Source: Methanolinea sp. (lineage in GTDB: Archaea; Halobacteriota; Methanomicrobia; Methanomicrobiales; Methanospirillaceae). From it: 64,000 bases of DNA. Below the pieces are notes generated by a model. That model saw nothing but the letters and a program-made list of their open reading frames with translations, was not told where the DNA came from and searched no databases. The first letter of the stretch is position 1, and each line of letters opens with the position of its first letter. Position numbers and translations under genes: made by a program. Shown one piece after another: positions 19,107-29,608 of this stretch. The stretch lies in the NCBI GenBank assembly GCA_024518585.1, contig JANIHI010000007.1, positions 19,950 through 83,949 of the forward strand, read 5' to 3'.

Positions 19107-22100
19107 TCACATGAAGTCCGCAAGGCCCTTCTGCTCGGACTTTTCCTGGCCGAACGTCGACTCTATTGCCATGTCGAGGACGGCGACCCTCTGGCGGGTG
19201 TAATCTGAGATCCTGTACCGGGCGCAGATGTCGCGGGAGACTTCGAGGTACTTCTTTACGGAGCCCTCGTGCACGGTCGGGATGATGTTTCCGCCGCATC
19301 GGGTGCACTTGCCTGCAAGGGGCATCCGCCTGTAGCTCGTGTTGCACTTGGTGCACCGGAACTTCTGCCGGGAGAAGGCCGAGAGGTTGCCCATCAGGTC
19401 GCGGATGAAGTGGGTCGTGAGTACCCTCTCGGCTACGTCGTGCTCGTCGACCGCCCTGATCTTCTCCGCGAGTTCGAGTTCCTTCTGCAGCTTGTCAATC
19501 ATCGTCTTCTGCTGCGTGTACATCGACTCCAGCGGACCTGCCGAGATATCCGTCGTGTCGTGGGAGAACGAGAAGCCCTCCATCTGGGCAGGTGTCCCAA
19601 GCCTCCTGCCCACCCTGTCGATGAGCCCCTCCACCTCGCGGGGATGGGCATACCGGAGGGCAGCAAGGTAGAACTCGAGGGGGTACCCGGGCCCGACGTC
19701 GATGTTGTGGCTCTCCTTGTCGATCTCGGCCGGGTCGATCCGCGTCGTGAGGACAAGCGGGGCGTCCATCGTCCCGCCCCTTGTCTCCGGGAGGAACGCC
19801 CGGGAGAAGTTGATCAGCCCGTCGAGGAGGAGCATGATGCAGTCCTCGTCCCCGTCGCACTGGCCGGTAAAGATCCCGTTGGCGCAGACCGTGTGTTCGT
19901 CGGTGACGGTGAGGCAGTAGACGCGGTCGTCCGGGCAAGGGACCACATCCCTCCGTGCGATGTGGTCGGCAAGGACGTTTTCCCCGACCATCACCGGGAC
20001 GGCATCCCCTTCCTTCACCTCGACGGCCCGGATCTTGCGCAGGAAACAGACGTCCCAGAGGAGCATCGCGTGGTCAGGGGTGACCACGATCGAGTGGCCT
20101 GCCCTTGTCTCGAAACGGATGAGGGCCTGGGGTGCCCGGTGGATCGAGACAGAGGTGACCCGCCGGAGGTGTGGCTTGCCTTCGATATCGACGGTCCGGA
20201 CGAGGAGCGTCTGCTGGGGGTCTGAGTAGTACGTGCCGAGCCGGTCTATCCCGGGGCGCGAGAGGTCGAAGTTCTCGGCAACGATCTGCCGGATAGGTTT
20301 TGTGCTCCATTTTTTCCCGTCGAATGTCTCGATCAGGGTATCCCCGTGGAAACAGTTCCTCCGCTTGGCCGCGTGGAAGAAGGGATGGGCATACCCGACG
20401 TTGGCCCGGGAGAACCCCACGATCCGGGCGAGGACGCCGGCACTCGTATGGGGCGCAAGACCGATGACGAGGTGCCCGAGGAGGTCGTCCCTCGTCCGGA
20501 CGTGGTAGTAGGGGGGGAGCCCATAGCACTTCTCGAGGAGTTCATCGATGAACTGGGCCACCCTCACCAAATACTCGGCGCAGGACTCTGAGACGAGGAT
20601 GTCCTGGGGGCGCAGTTCCGCTACCTGGTCGGGGGAGACCAGGGGAGCCCCCGTGGTATCGGTGGTGTACCCCAGTTCCCGGAGCCTGTCGGGAGGCACT
20701 CCCACCTCGGCGGGACGGATGTGGGTGAGGGGGAGGTCGATCATGTCAAAGCGGACGGTCCCGTCCTTGAAGACAAAGATGTCCCGTGCCGCCCGCAGGA
20801 TCCCTTTCTCGATCGGCTCGACCGCCTTCTCCCGGGAGATCAGGCCGCGGACTCCCTTGACGAGGGATATTGTGTTCTCGCGGAGAGCCAGCCTCTCTAC
20901 CGCCTGGGCGTACTCCTGCCGGACGTTGAGGCTCGTCGTCGAGGAACAGACCGACGCGACGTGGCAGGCCGGGCAGTTCGCACCCCCGACCTCCCTCCGG
21001 CAGCGGGGACAGGAATAGACCGGTTCCGTGTGGCTCCCGCAGGTACACCTGTTCCGGAACGTCTCGGCCCCGCAGGAAGGGCACCGTCTCCTCCCTGCCT
21101 CGACGGTGATCACGCCGCCGTCCATGTTCGGCTGGGGGCTGTGGTTCTGGGCCTCCTGGAACGACCTCCGGCTGCCCCCCGCGTCCCCGAGGGGAAAGAG
21201 GCCATGGGGCGGGGGGTTCATCTTCCGGGGACGTGACTTGCCCGGCCGGCCCATGCGACCCCCGATCCGTGTCCCGGCCCGTGACCTCATGGGGAGGCCC
21301 GAGAGGAAAGAGACGAGGGAAAGGGTGTCCCCGGACGGTGCGTTTTCCCATACGGGCCGTCTCTTTAGCCTGAGATCAAGGCCGAGGCAGGCGAGGAAGA
21401 CCATGTACTCGCTGATGCAGACCTGGCCCTCGCGGACGCGGTGCGGGAGGAGGATCTCCTCGAGGAGGTGCTTTGCCCGCGGGTCCGGGGGGAGGACGAG
21501 GATGCCGTGGTGAATTGCCCCGTTCGCCGAGACGAAATCCGCGAGTTCGGCGACTTCTGCGGGTGAGATGTCGTCCCACAGGTACGTGAAGTCAGGGTGC
21601 AGGTATGCCCCCTCGAAACACTGGGCGATCGCCTCTTCCTCCGTCTGGGGCCGCCCCTTTCCCCCCTCCTGGCACCACCACTCGTGGCAGTAAGCAGGCG
21701 GGACGAGGGGATGGTTGTTCTCTAGGAACTCCCCATACCCGATCAGGATCTCGCCCACGTCGAGGATACGCTCGACCTCGTCTTTTAGGGCCACGGCGAG
21801 GGCAGCGTCATCGACCCTGAGCACGTCCCCGTTCTTCAAACGGACTGTCGGGCCCTGGATCGTGTCGACCGGCACGATACCCGCCGCCTTTCCGGGACGC
21901 TCGATCTTCATCTGGGTCCCGACCGCGAGGTAATCACCAAGGATGTGCATCGTTGCCGGGGAAAGTCCGGCCGCGGCAAAACCCGTGTTCCGGGACCGCC
22001 CGTACCGGAGGCGGAACCCGCCCTTCCTCATGGGGTAGGCAAAGACCGGGCGGCCCCCGATGAGGTCACGGAGGTACTTGTCCCGCGGGGCGATCGCGGC

Positions 22101-22973
22101 GCCGTTCTCCCCATCCCCCGGCTTTGCAACGCCCTTTATCAGCTCCTCGAGCCAGTCCCACCCGTCGAGGGAGAGGGCCCGGACGTACCGGAGGACTTTG
22201 GGGGCCTTGAGGGCGAGCCCCTCGGCGAGGACGAGAGCCATCCCGCCCCGCACGGCGTTTGTTTCAACCCGTTCGAGGTTCCGGTACCCGCTTACCTCGT
22301 CCTGTTCCGTGCCCTCCCCGTCGATGCAGACCGGGCAGTTCTGGACGATGAGGCGTATCTCGTGGTCAGAGGGGAGGTACTGGAGGTTCATGATGGAGTT
22401 GTACTGGCGGACCTCCTCGATGTAACGCTCCACCTCCTCGGGGCGGGGGACGTAGCGGTTCATCCCGAGCTCCCGCCGGACGTAGTCCCCGACGAGCACC
22501 GAGAGGGCCTGGGCCGTCCCCCCCGCGCTCCGGATGGGACCCGCGTAGTAGATCTTCAGGTACTCTGACCGGTCGTCGTTCCGACCGGTACCGACCTTGG
22601 CGATCCCCTCTGTCGGGGCCGCGACCACCCCCTCCGTCAGGATGGCCATGGCCGTCCGGATGGCGTGGTCCAGGATCTCTTCGCGGCTCTGCTCACCAAA
22701 CCTACGCTGGACAAAGTCGAGCCCGATGCGAAGCGCGGTCTCCTCCCTCGACATCTGGCCTTCCAGTTCCCGGATCCGGGCTGCCAGTCCCGGGATCCCG
22801 AGCAGCGCCTCGACCCTTTCGGCAAGGTCGCTCGCGACGGGAATCTCGACCCCGGTCCGGGGGTCGATACCAACGGCCCGGGCTCTCCGGGCGACCTCGA
22901 TGGCGCGGGAAAGCTCCCGATCGAGGGCAGAGAGGTACTCTTCCATCGCGGGGGAGCAGGGGATCATCACCAT
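19107..22973 (-). CDS. polC: DNA polymerase D (PolII) large subunit DP2, interrupted by an in-frame intein
   Basis: [91 protein letters not shown]-terminal zinc motif [24 protein letters not shown]. Confidence 0.95.
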   Translation of the reverse strand: MVMIPCSPAMEEYLSALDRELSRAIEVARRARAVGIDPRTGVEIPVASDLAERVEALLGIPGLAARIRELEGQMSREETALRIGLDFVQRRFGEQSREEILDHAIRTAMAILTEGVVAAPTEGIAKVGTGRNDDRSEYLKIYYAGPIRSAGGTAQALSVLVGDYVRRELGMNRYVPRPEEVERYIEEVRQYNSIMNLQYLPSDHEIRLIVQNCPVCIDGEGTEQDEVSGYRNLERVETNAVRGGMALVLAEGLALKAPKVLRYVRALSLDGWDWLEELIKGVAKPGDGENGAAIAPRDKYLRDLIGGRPVFAYPMRKGGFRLRYGRSRNTGFAAAGLSPATMHILGDYLAVGTQMKIERPGKAAGIVPVDTIQGPTVRLKNGDVLRVDDAALAVALKDEVERILDVGEILIGYGEFLENNHPLVPPAYCHEWWCQEGGKGRPQTEEEAIAQCFEGAYLHPDFTYLWDDISPAEVAELADFVSANGAIHHGILVLPPDPRAKHLLEEILLPHRVREGQVCISEYMVFLACLGLDLRLKRRPVWENAPSGDTLSLVSFLSGLPMRSRAGTRIGGRMGRPGKSRPRKMNPPPHGLFPLGDAGGSRRSFQEAQNHSPQPNMDGGVITVEAGRRRCPSCGAETFRNRCTCGSHTEPVYSCPRCRREVGGANCPACHVASVCSSTTSLNVRQEYAQAVERLALRENTISLVKGVRGLISREKAVEPIEKGILRAARDIFVFKDGTVRFDMIDLPLTHIRPAEVGVPPDRLRELGYTTDTTGAPLVSPDQVAELRPQDILVSESCAEYLVRVAQFIDELLEKCYGLPPYYHVRTRDDLLGHLVIGLAPHTSAGVLARIVGFSRANVGYAHPFFHAAKRRNCFHGDTLIETFDGKKWSTKPIRQIVAENFDLSRPGIDRLGTYYSDPQQTLLVRTVDIEGKPHLRRVTSVSIHRAPQALIRFETRAGHSIVVTPDHAMLLWDVCFLRKIRAVEVKEGDAVPVMVGENVLADHIARRDVVPCPDDRVYCLTVTDEHTVCANGIFTGQCDGDEDCIMLLLDGLINFSRAFLPETRGGTMDAPLVLTTRIDPAEIDKESHNIDVGPGYPLEFYLAALRYAHPREVEGLIDRVGRRLGTPAQMEGFSFSHDTTDISAGPLESMYTQQKTMIDKLQKELELAEKIRAVDEHDVAERVLTTHFIRDLMGNLSAFSRQKFRCTKCNTSYRRMPLAGKCTRCGGNIIPTVHEGSVKKYLEVSRDICARYRISDYTRQRVAVLDMAIESTFGQEKSEQKGLADFM
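19860..20354 (-). other. Mini-intein (165 aa) within PolD DP2, inserted at RRN^CDGDEDC
   Basis: Starts [16 protein letters not shown] (block A), contains [14 protein letters not shown] (block B), ends [22 protein letters not shown] (blocks F/G). No LAGLIDADG endonuclease region; 495 nt. Confidence 0.9.
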
Positions 22974-23050
22974 CTCTCTTGCTACCCCAGGACTTATCCC
23001 TTCGGTTTCCTCACCACCCGGCGAAGGGCTCTCCCGGGTCCCGGGCAGGC

Positions 23051-23599
23051 TTATTCCGGGGTGCCGGAGGGGTCCGGGGGAGGGGCCTGCCTCCCTCCTT
23101 CCCCGGGGGCGCCGAGCAGGGCGTCAATCCCGGCCTCTCCCATCTGCCAGAGCACGAGCGCGGCGCACCTGCTCATCTCCGGGTCCGGGGAGTCCAGTTC
23201 AGCCTTCAGCCCGGGGACTGCGGGCTCCCCGATCCGGCAGAGGGCCCGTGCGATGAACCCGCGTGTCCCAGGATCGGCCGTCCTCATGGCCCCGAGGAGG
23301 GGACGGACAGCCGGCCTCCCGATCTGTCCCAGTGCTGCGGCCACGTAACGCCGGAACGCGGGGTCGTGACTCTCCGTGAGGGCAGTGATAAGAGGCCCTA
23401 TGCTGGCCGGCCCGATCCGGACGAGGGCAACGGCCGCGTACCAGCGGGCATCGCTGTCAGACGTGGTGGCAAGGAAGTCGAGAAGCACGGGGACTGCCGC
23501 CTCTCCCATCCCCGCAATCCTTTGCACGGCGTCCCTCCTTGCAGCCGTGCTCCCGGACGCAAGCACCCCGAGGAGCTGTCCCAGCTCCTCCCTGGTCAC
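23051..23599 (-). CDS. HEAT-repeat protein
   Basis: Multiple units such as [25 protein letters not shown] and [28 protein letters not shown] start overlaps the upstream mscS stop (GTGA). Confidence 0.75.
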   Translation of the reverse strand: MTREELGQLLGVLASGSTAARRDAVQRIAGMGEAAVPVLLDFLATTSDSDARWYAAVALVRIGPASIGPLITALTESHDPAFRRYVAAALGQIGRPAVRPLLGAMRTADPGTRGFIARALCRIGEPAVPGLKAELDSPDPEMSRCAALVLWQMGEAGIDALLGAPGEGGRQAPPPDPSGTPE

Positions 23600-24444
23600 G
23601 CCGGCCCCTCCCCCCCGGGCACATGGGAAACCTCGATCTTTGCCCCGGGTGCGAGGGTGACAACCCTCTGGGGGTAGGGGATCTCGATCCCTGCCTCCTC
23701 GAGGGCTGTCTTGATCGTCCAGAGCATCTCTGTCCTCACCGACCACCAGACCCGGGACGGTGCCCAGATGAAGACCCTGATACTGACGCTCGAATCAGAG
23801 AGGGCATCGACAAAGACACTGGGGGCCGGATGGGCCAGGACAAAGGGGTGCGACGAGAGGAGGTCCCTGATGATGCGCAGGGCAGCCTCTGCATCTGACC
23901 GGTAGCTGATCCCGATCGTATATTCGAACCTCCGTGCGACATTGGCAACGTAGTTGGTAATCTCGGAGGTAAAGATCTTCTCGTTGGGCACCCTGACATA
24001 CACGCCCTCGTATGTCTTGATGATCGTCGAGAGGACACGGATCTGGTCGACGGTGCCGCTGAATGACCCGATATTGACGTTATCCCCCGGTTTCATCGGG
24101 CGCTCGGCGATCAGGAAGAGACCGGACCCCAGGTTGGAGACGATCCTCTGGCTCGCAAAGGCAACGACAAGCCCGATCGTGCCTCCCACGACGACCATGT
24201 CGGCAAGGTTGATGTCAAAACGGGGGAAGGCAGCGTATACCCCGATGATGATGATGGCCGCCTGGATGACCTTGATCAGCTTCTCCCGTTCGGTGGGATC
24301 GACCCGGTCGCTCAGTGCTTTTTTCAGATAAACCCCCACGATCCGGGAGATGACGAGGACGACGATGATCGCAATGCCAAAGACGAGGAGGTCGAGGAGG
24401 GTCAACTCGCCAAGGATCGGGACAGAGAGCGATTCAAAGACCAT
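23596..24444 (-). CDS. MscS-family mechanosensitive channel
   Basis: VVVGGTIGLVVAFASQRIVSNLGSGLFLIAERPMKPGDNVNIGSFSGTVDQIRVLSTIIKTYEG...VRVPNEKIFTSEITNY. Confidence 0.9.
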   Translation of the reverse strand: MVFESLSVPILGELTLLDLLVFGIAIIVVLVISRIVGVYLKKALSDRVDPTEREKLIKVIQAAIIIIGVYAAFPRFDINLADMVVVGGTIGLVVAFASQRIVSNLGSGLFLIAERPMKPGDNVNIGSFSGTVDQIRVLSTIIKTYEGVYVRVPNEKIFTSEITNYVANVARRFEYTIGISYRSDAEAALRIIRDLLSSHPFVLAHPAPSVFVDALSDSSVSIRVFIWAPSRVWWSVRTEMLWTIKTALEEAGIEIPYPQRVVTLAPGAKIEVSHVPGGEGPA

Positions 24445-24452
24445 GGCCCGAC

Positions 24453-25217
24453 TCAGTCCCCCACACCGTATTCCATCAGGTAACTGGGCTTTTCGGGGAT
24501 CAGGCTCTTCCTTGTCGGGTACACGCGGACCGCCTCTGTCATCCCATCTTCGGGCGGCATCTTGTTGACCCACGTCTCCCCCACCTGGCGGGAAAAGACC
24601 ATCATCTCGCCGGACATCGCAACGCGGGTCCCCCAGAATATCCGGAGGGAAGAACTCTCGAACACTGCCCGGGACACCCAGACCCAGTCCCGGGACGTGT
24701 TGTTGATCGTGAGGGAGAACACCCCCTCGTGGAGCGGACGCGTCGGTGGTACGTCGCCATAGACCTCCGTCTCGATGTGCCGCGTGATCACACCCCTCTC
24801 CGGCGTCCCGTACAGGGAGTACTTTGGCCTTGCGAGTGAGAAGACGTCGACCAGGGCATAGGTGTCTTCCGTTCCGGAAAATACACCGATTTCAACCGGG
24901 AAAAGGAGGTGGACCCTGATCTCGGAGAGGGGTCGTATCGCGATGGGGAGGAAGTGGAACTCGACCATCCCTGTCACCTCCTGGGGGAGGTGTACCGGTT
25001 CCACGGGGTTGACGAGGAGGTCCCCGTCAGCAAACCCAAGCTTCTTCTCGGCTCTCCCCGTGGGCGTCTGCCTCACGTATGTCGAAAAAGTCCCGCTCGT
25101 CTCGACCGAGATACGGATCCCGGATTCCTCGACCTTGAAGGGGATGGGATATCTCCCGAACACAGAGAGATGTGGTGCTGGGGAGAGATATAGCTGACCG
25201 CGGGTCCCGGTCGGCAT
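24453..25217 (-). CDS. DUF432-like protein
   Basis: 254-aa ORF directly upstream of mscS; family name recalled, not searched. Confidence 0.55.
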   Translation of the reverse strand: MPTGTRGQLYLSPAPHLSVFGRYPIPFKVEESGIRISVETSGTFSTYVRQTPTGRAEKKLGFADGDLLVNPVEPVHLPQEVTGMVEFHFLPIAIRPLSEIRVHLLFPVEIGVFSGTEDTYALVDVFSLARPKYSLYGTPERGVITRHIETEVYGDVPPTRPLHEGVFSLTINNTSRDWVWVSRAVFESSSLRIFWGTRVAMSGEMMVFSRQVGETWVNKMPPEDGMTEAVRVYPTRKSLIPEKPSYLMEYGVGD

Positions 25218-25281
25218 GCCCGGTGCACCCGTTGCTCTCCCTGGCTACCCCGGTCGCGGGCCGGGAGGGGGAGGCCGGGTG

Positions 25282-26487
25282 TCAGGGGCTTCCTGGCCTT
25301 TCCGGTCCACCCTGCGTGCCAAGGATTGCCCGGATACTGGCGCGTGCCTCGCCATCGGCCCCGTCAAGGAGCGGGAGGAACCCGGAAAGCAGCCTTTGCT
25401 CGGAGACCTCCTTCAGGGCAGACGAGATGGCCGACCGTTCCGTGGGTCCTGCCCCCGAGAGGAACGAGAGGATGGTCCTGTACCCTTCCTCCCCAAGGGC
25501 CATGAGAGCCTCGAGGACCGCTGCACGCACGGATTCGTCCGGGTCGGTCATGGCGCGGGTCAGGGCATCCCGGGCCGCGGGGTCCCGGATCTTCCGGAGG
25601 GCACGGGCTGCCCCCTGGCGGATGGCCGGATCGTCGGCGGAAAGTGCCTCGCAGAGCGAGGGCGTTGCCGCAGGCCCGAACTCACCGAGCGCATAGGCTG
25701 CCCTGCTCCGCACGAACCGGTCGGTATCGCCAAGCAGTTGGATGAGGGGCGGGACTGCGGCAACGTCCCCGATCTCGCCGAGGGCAATTGCAGCCTTCCA
25801 GCGCACGTCCTCGTCCGGGTGGCGGAGGGCACCGATGAGGGCTTCGACTGCAGGACTGCCGATCTTGGCGAGGGACTCCGCAGCCTTCCACCGCACCCCC
25901 GAGTAGCGGTCCTGTGTGAGGACCTCCATGAGGGGGAGAACGGCAGAAGGATCCCGGAGCTCCCCGAGGGCATCGGCCGCCTCGTACTGGACGGCAGTAT
26001 CCTTGTGCGAAAGCGCCCGGACCAGGTCCGCGATATCCCTCTCCTGGCGCATTCTTTTCACGTTGACAATGCCGGGAAGGAAAATCTTCCCCCCCCTCCG
26101 GGGGATCCCTTTGAGGGCGGATTGTGCCACCTGGTCGGCGAGCTGGTCCTGGCGCCGGCGGAGGGAGTCGGTGAGGATGCCGATGAGCAGGGCGACTGCG
26201 ACAAACATCCCTGCCCGCAGGGTTGCGTCCAGTCCCAGGGACCCGGTGAGGGCGTAGGTATTGCCCAGGTAGACCGCGGAGAGGAGGAGACTGACCGGGA
26301 GTGCCCGGACACCGTACCAGACGGCACCGAGCACGATGGGGAGGTAGAAGAAGTGTGAGTACACGACCCCAATGCCGAGAACGCCGTGCACGAAGACCTC
26401 GAGGGCAATCGAGGTCCCGATGAGCAGGCCGAGGACCAGGGGCTTGTACGGGTCAAACCAGTCCTGCTTCAGGTCAGAAAATGCCAT
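25282..26487 (-). CDS. Membrane protein with N-terminal multi-TM domain and C-terminal HEAT repeats
   Basis: N-terminus PLVLGLLIGTSIALEVFVHGVLGIGVVYSHFFYLPIVLGAVWYG resembles sensor-kinase membrane modules; then HEAT units VRWKAAESLAKIGSPAVEALIGALRHPDEDVRWKAAIALGEIGD. Confidence 0.8.
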   Translation of the reverse strand: MAFSDLKQDWFDPYKPLVLGLLIGTSIALEVFVHGVLGIGVVYSHFFYLPIVLGAVWYGVRALPVSLLLSAVYLGNTYALTGSLGLDATLRAGMFVAVALLIGILTDSLRRRQDQLADQVAQSALKGIPRRGGKIFLPGIVNVKRMRQERDIADLVRALSHKDTAVQYEAADALGELRDPSAVLPLMEVLTQDRYSGVRWKAAESLAKIGSPAVEALIGALRHPDEDVRWKAAIALGEIGDVAAVPPLIQLLGDTDRFVRSRAAYALGEFGPAATPSLCEALSADDPAIRQGAARALRKIRDPAARDALTRAMTDPDESVRAAVLEALMALGEEGYRTILSFLSGAGPTERSAISSALKEVSEQRLLSGFLPLLDGADGEARASIRAILGTQGGPERPGSP

Positions 26488-26568
26488 TGAGAGGGGATAT
26501 TACACGATATTTCTGATAAATCCACCGGGTCTTGGTCGTTCTTTCCCCCCGGGGAGAGCCCCGGTGTT

Positions 26569-27750
26569 TCAGGCGGCACCCGGGGCTTCGCCCGTCGCGA
26601 CCCTGATGCACTCCTCCGTCGTCCCGAGACGCACTGCCGCACCGCACATGTCCGGCACGTATGAGAATGCCTTCCCCGAGTTCACCATGATGGCGCGGAA
26701 CCGTTCCATGACGGGCGAGACCACCATGCAGGTATCGGCATAGACCCGGGCCCCGCTCGCCTCGATAACCGCGACCTCGCCGCGGTTCTTCTCGATGACG
26801 TCCCGGGATGCAAACACGTAGAGGGGTATCCGTATCACCTTCCCGGCAAGGAGTCGCGCAATCTCCCCCAGTTCCCCGGGAGAACAGTGCGGGCACCCGA
26901 GGGCGACAGCCTCGACCGGGGTCTCTTCCATCAGCTTGCCTATCTCCCGGGACTCGACGGGGACGACCTCAAGGCCCGAGGTATCGTAGGAGAAGATGCG
27001 GGCCTCGGGGGTGATCCCGGCGACGTGGAAGAGGGCAACGGCCCCGGACGCGGCCATCGCTGCTCCCAGCGCCTTCAACTGGTCCCTGCCGGGCCGTATC
27101 CCGACAAAGTACGGGATCCGGCTCCCCACGGTCCTGCCCACGTGGTACCCGAGGGCACCGTACCATGCGGAATCCTCCCGGGGGATACCTCCCTCCACGG
27201 CGATGACCACCTGGGGCACACGTTTTGGGACGAGGTGCAGGCCGTATTCCGGCGTCCTCCCTGTCAGTGCCGCTGCGAGTGCCCCCGGCCCCCCTTCCCG
27301 GTTCGTCCGGGCACCGATCACGGAATTTGCATAGGCCACGGCCGAGGACTCTGACCACGCGAGGTGGTCCCCGTAGCGGGTGATCGTGATGTAGTAGGGC
27401 GTGCACGTGCACTCCAGGGAAACCCCGAGCTTCCGGTACGCTGCAATGATCTCCTCCTGGGCCCTGGCAAACCCGGGGTCGATCCCCATCTCCCTCCACC
27501 GTTCCCTGTCCATCCCCACCGGGTTCAGGACGGTGGGCACGACGACCCGTGCATCCAGCTGCTGGAGCCATTCAAGGCCATAGCGCCCAATCGTCTTGTA
27601 GGACGCGCCACTCACCTGGGCACTCCGGATGGGGATGAGCCGCCTCGCCCCGTAGACCTTGCCAAGGGCAACCAGGATCTCGAGCATCCGGGCACGGGTC
27701 TCTCCCTGCTCCCCGGCAAGGATCGCCTCCTCTTCAGGCGAGAGTATCAT
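26569..27750 (-). CDS. Aconitase X family / phosphomevalonate dehydratase large subunit
   Basis: GVSLECTCTPYYI, HLAWSESSAVAYANSVIGARTNREGGP, conserved Cys in VALGCPHCSPGEL. Confidence 0.85.
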   Translation of the reverse strand: MILSPEEEAILAGEQGETRARMLEILVALGKVYGARRLIPIRSAQVSGASYKTIGRYGLEWLQQLDARVVVPTVLNPVGMDRERWREMGIDPGFARAQEEIIAAYRKLGVSLECTCTPYYITITRYGDHLAWSESSAVAYANSVIGARTNREGGPGALAAALTGRTPEYGLHLVPKRVPQVVIAVEGGIPREDSAWYGALGYHVGRTVGSRIPYFVGIRPGRDQLKALGAAMAASGAVALFHVAGITPEARIFSYDTSGLEVVPVESREIGKLMEETPVEAVALGCPHCSPGELGEIARLLAGKVIRIPLYVFASRDVIEKNRGEVAVIEASGARVYADTCMVVSPVMERFRAIMVNSGKAFSYVPDMCGAAVRLGTTEECIRVATGEAPGAA

Positions 27751-27758
27751 CCCGTCTC

Positions 27759-28994
27759 CTACCAGCTGGCCCTCGTAAACTCGCTCTCGTGGCCCATGAC
27801 CATCGTCGCATCAACACCCACCTTGACGTTGGTCCCATCACCCAGCCGACAGGGGTCAAGGGACGACCCGCGGGCCCCTGTGATGACCATGATATCGCGG
27901 TCACCCCTGACCCTCGTTGCGATCGCGTACTCGACCTCGACCGGGTCGGCCGGGTCTATGTCCTCGTCCACGACCACCACGTGCTTGAGGGACGTGTGGG
28001 CAGCAAAAGCTGCCATGATCGCATTCTTGGCGTCTCCCTGGGTGTGTTTCCGGACCTGGACCACGGCGTGGAAGTACCCGCACCCCCCGTTCGAGAGCAC
28101 CACGTTCCTGACGTCGGTGACGGCCGAGACTGCCCTGAAGATCACCGGTTCGTACGGCACACCCATCAGGACCCGGTGCTCGTTTCCCCCCGGGAGGATG
28201 CTGTGGTAAATGCAGTCCGGCCGGGTATACATCCCCGTGAACCGGATCACCGGCTGGACGCGGACACTGTCATAGGTCCCGGTGATGTCCACGAACGGTC
28301 CCTCCTCGGCAGTCTCCGTCCCGATGTACCCCTCCAGCACGATCTCGGCATCCGGGACGAGGACCCCGTTCCGGCACGTGTGCACGCGGACCTCTCCGCC
28401 GAGGAGCCCTGCGGCAAAGGCGAGTTCCTTTCCCGGAGGGACACGGGTGCAGCTGGCAAACGTCACGGCGGGGTGGACACCAATCGCAACCGCGACGGGG
28501 AGCACGTCTCCCCTCGCGAGGGCTTCCCTGTGCATCGAGTGGGTATGCCTCCCCTCGACAAGGCGTGCGGCGACCCGGTCCCTGCCAAGGACAAGCATCC
28601 TGTGGATTGAGGCATTTTCGACGCCCTGGTAACACGAAAAGACGATTCCGGCCGTGATGTACGGGCCCGCGTCCCGCGGGAAAAACTTCATCACGGGTAG
28701 TCGCGAGAGGTCAACCTCCCCCAGGGGGAGCGGGTCATCCCGGACGATTGCGCCCTCGGGAGATGCGCCTGCCAGTTTCCGCGCAATCTCTTTCTCATCC
28801 ATTCCGAGCGCGAGCCCGAGTGCCTTCCTCGTGGCTGTCACGTTCATGACGGCCCGCCCGCCGGGGAGGTCATGGAAAAAGAGGAGCGAATCAGTGCGGC
28901 TTGCCATCCGGGGGGCACCAAACTCCCCCTCCGGGCGTTCCTCGACATCGATCACCGCGGACTTTTCCCTCATCACCTCGATAAACTCACGCAA
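27759..28994 (-). CDS. UbiD-family decarboxylase (candidate anhydromevalonate phosphate decarboxylase)
   Basis: LREFIEVMREKSAVIDVEE...GEVRVHTCRNGVLVPDAEIVLEGYIGTETAEEGPFVDITGTYD; TTG start proposed at 28994 with upstream GGAGG. Confidence 0.85.
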   Translation of the reverse strand: MREFIEVMREKSAVIDVEERPEGEFGAPRMASRTDSLLFFHDLPGGRAVMNVTATRKALGLALGMDEKEIARKLAGASPEGAIVRDDPLPLGEVDLSRLPVMKFFPRDAGPYITAGIVFSCYQGVENASIHRMLVLGRDRVAARLVEGRHTHSMHREALARGDVLPVAVAIGVHPAVTFASCTRVPPGKELAFAAGLLGGEVRVHTCRNGVLVPDAEIVLEGYIGTETAEEGPFVDITGTYDSVRVQPVIRFTGMYTRPDCIYHSILPGGNEHRVLMGVPYEPVIFRAVSAVTDVRNVVLSNGGCGYFHAVVQVRKHTQGDAKNAIMAAFAAHTSLKHVVVVDEDIDPADPVEVEYAIATRVRGDRDIMVITGARGSSLDPCRLGDGTNVKVGVDATMVMGHESEFTRASW

Positions 28995-29113
28995 TCGACT
29001 CTCGCCTCCCAGCCATGCGGTAATGTGTGACCTCCGGTCAGATAAACCTGCAAGCCTTTGAGGGAGAGGGGAAGGGATGAGGGGGGATGCGGGGCCCCCG
29101 GCACCGGCCCTCC

Positions 29114-29554
29114 CTACTGGCGGGGCGGGTTGTAAAAACGGTACCGGAACTGGGCCTCTTCCAGGGCCTTTGCGCTTGCCGGGTCGAGTTCCTCGCGGGC
29201 CGCCTGGACGATGGAATTGAGGATATTCTTCTCGCGGAGGACGTCGTAGTCGCCTGCCGTCGTCTCGTTCAGGAAGTCCAGGAGCTCGTTGACGTGGGCG
29301 AGGACTTTTGGACCGGCAATGAGGTTGAGCCTGTTGAGGACGTAGGCCAGGTGGCGCTTCGCCCGATCGAGCGCGGACGGGTCGCCGGCCGCGACGTTGA
29401 TCTCGGTGACTGCACACAGGAGTTCTTCGTAGGCCTTCTGTTTCTGCCGGTTCCGGAGGAACCGAAGTTCCCGTCCCTCGGTGTAGAGGTATGTGCCACA
29501 GAGGGCAAGGACAACCACCACCACACCGGTTATTCCCATTGTCCAGTAATCCAC
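29114..29554 (-). CDS. Small membrane-anchored hypothetical protein
   Basis: Single N-terminal TM helix then helical cytoplasmic domain. Confidence 0.65.
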   Translation of the reverse strand: MDYWTMGITGVVVVVLALCGTYLYTEGRELRFLRNRQKQKAYEELLCAVTEINVAAGDPSALDRAKRHLAYVLNRLNLIAGPKVLAHVNELLDFLNETTAGDYDVLREKNILNSIVQAAREELDPASAKALEEAQFRYRFYNPPRQ

Positions 29555-29608
29555 AACACGGACCCCCGTGCTTTCTTTAGGGCACTTTTCTTCTTAAACA
29601 TTCTTTTT

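Noticed and set aside
19269-22568. Plus-strand ORFs opposite PolD (19269-20225, 21945-22568 and others)
   Set aside because: Mirror frames of the PolD coding sequence; no recognisable domains.
28995-29417. Arg/Pro-rich extension of the UbiD ORF
   Set aside because: It overlaps the 29114-29554 gene antisense in frame terms and lacks family similarity; TTG at 28994 with GGAGG fits the conserved UbiD N-terminus.
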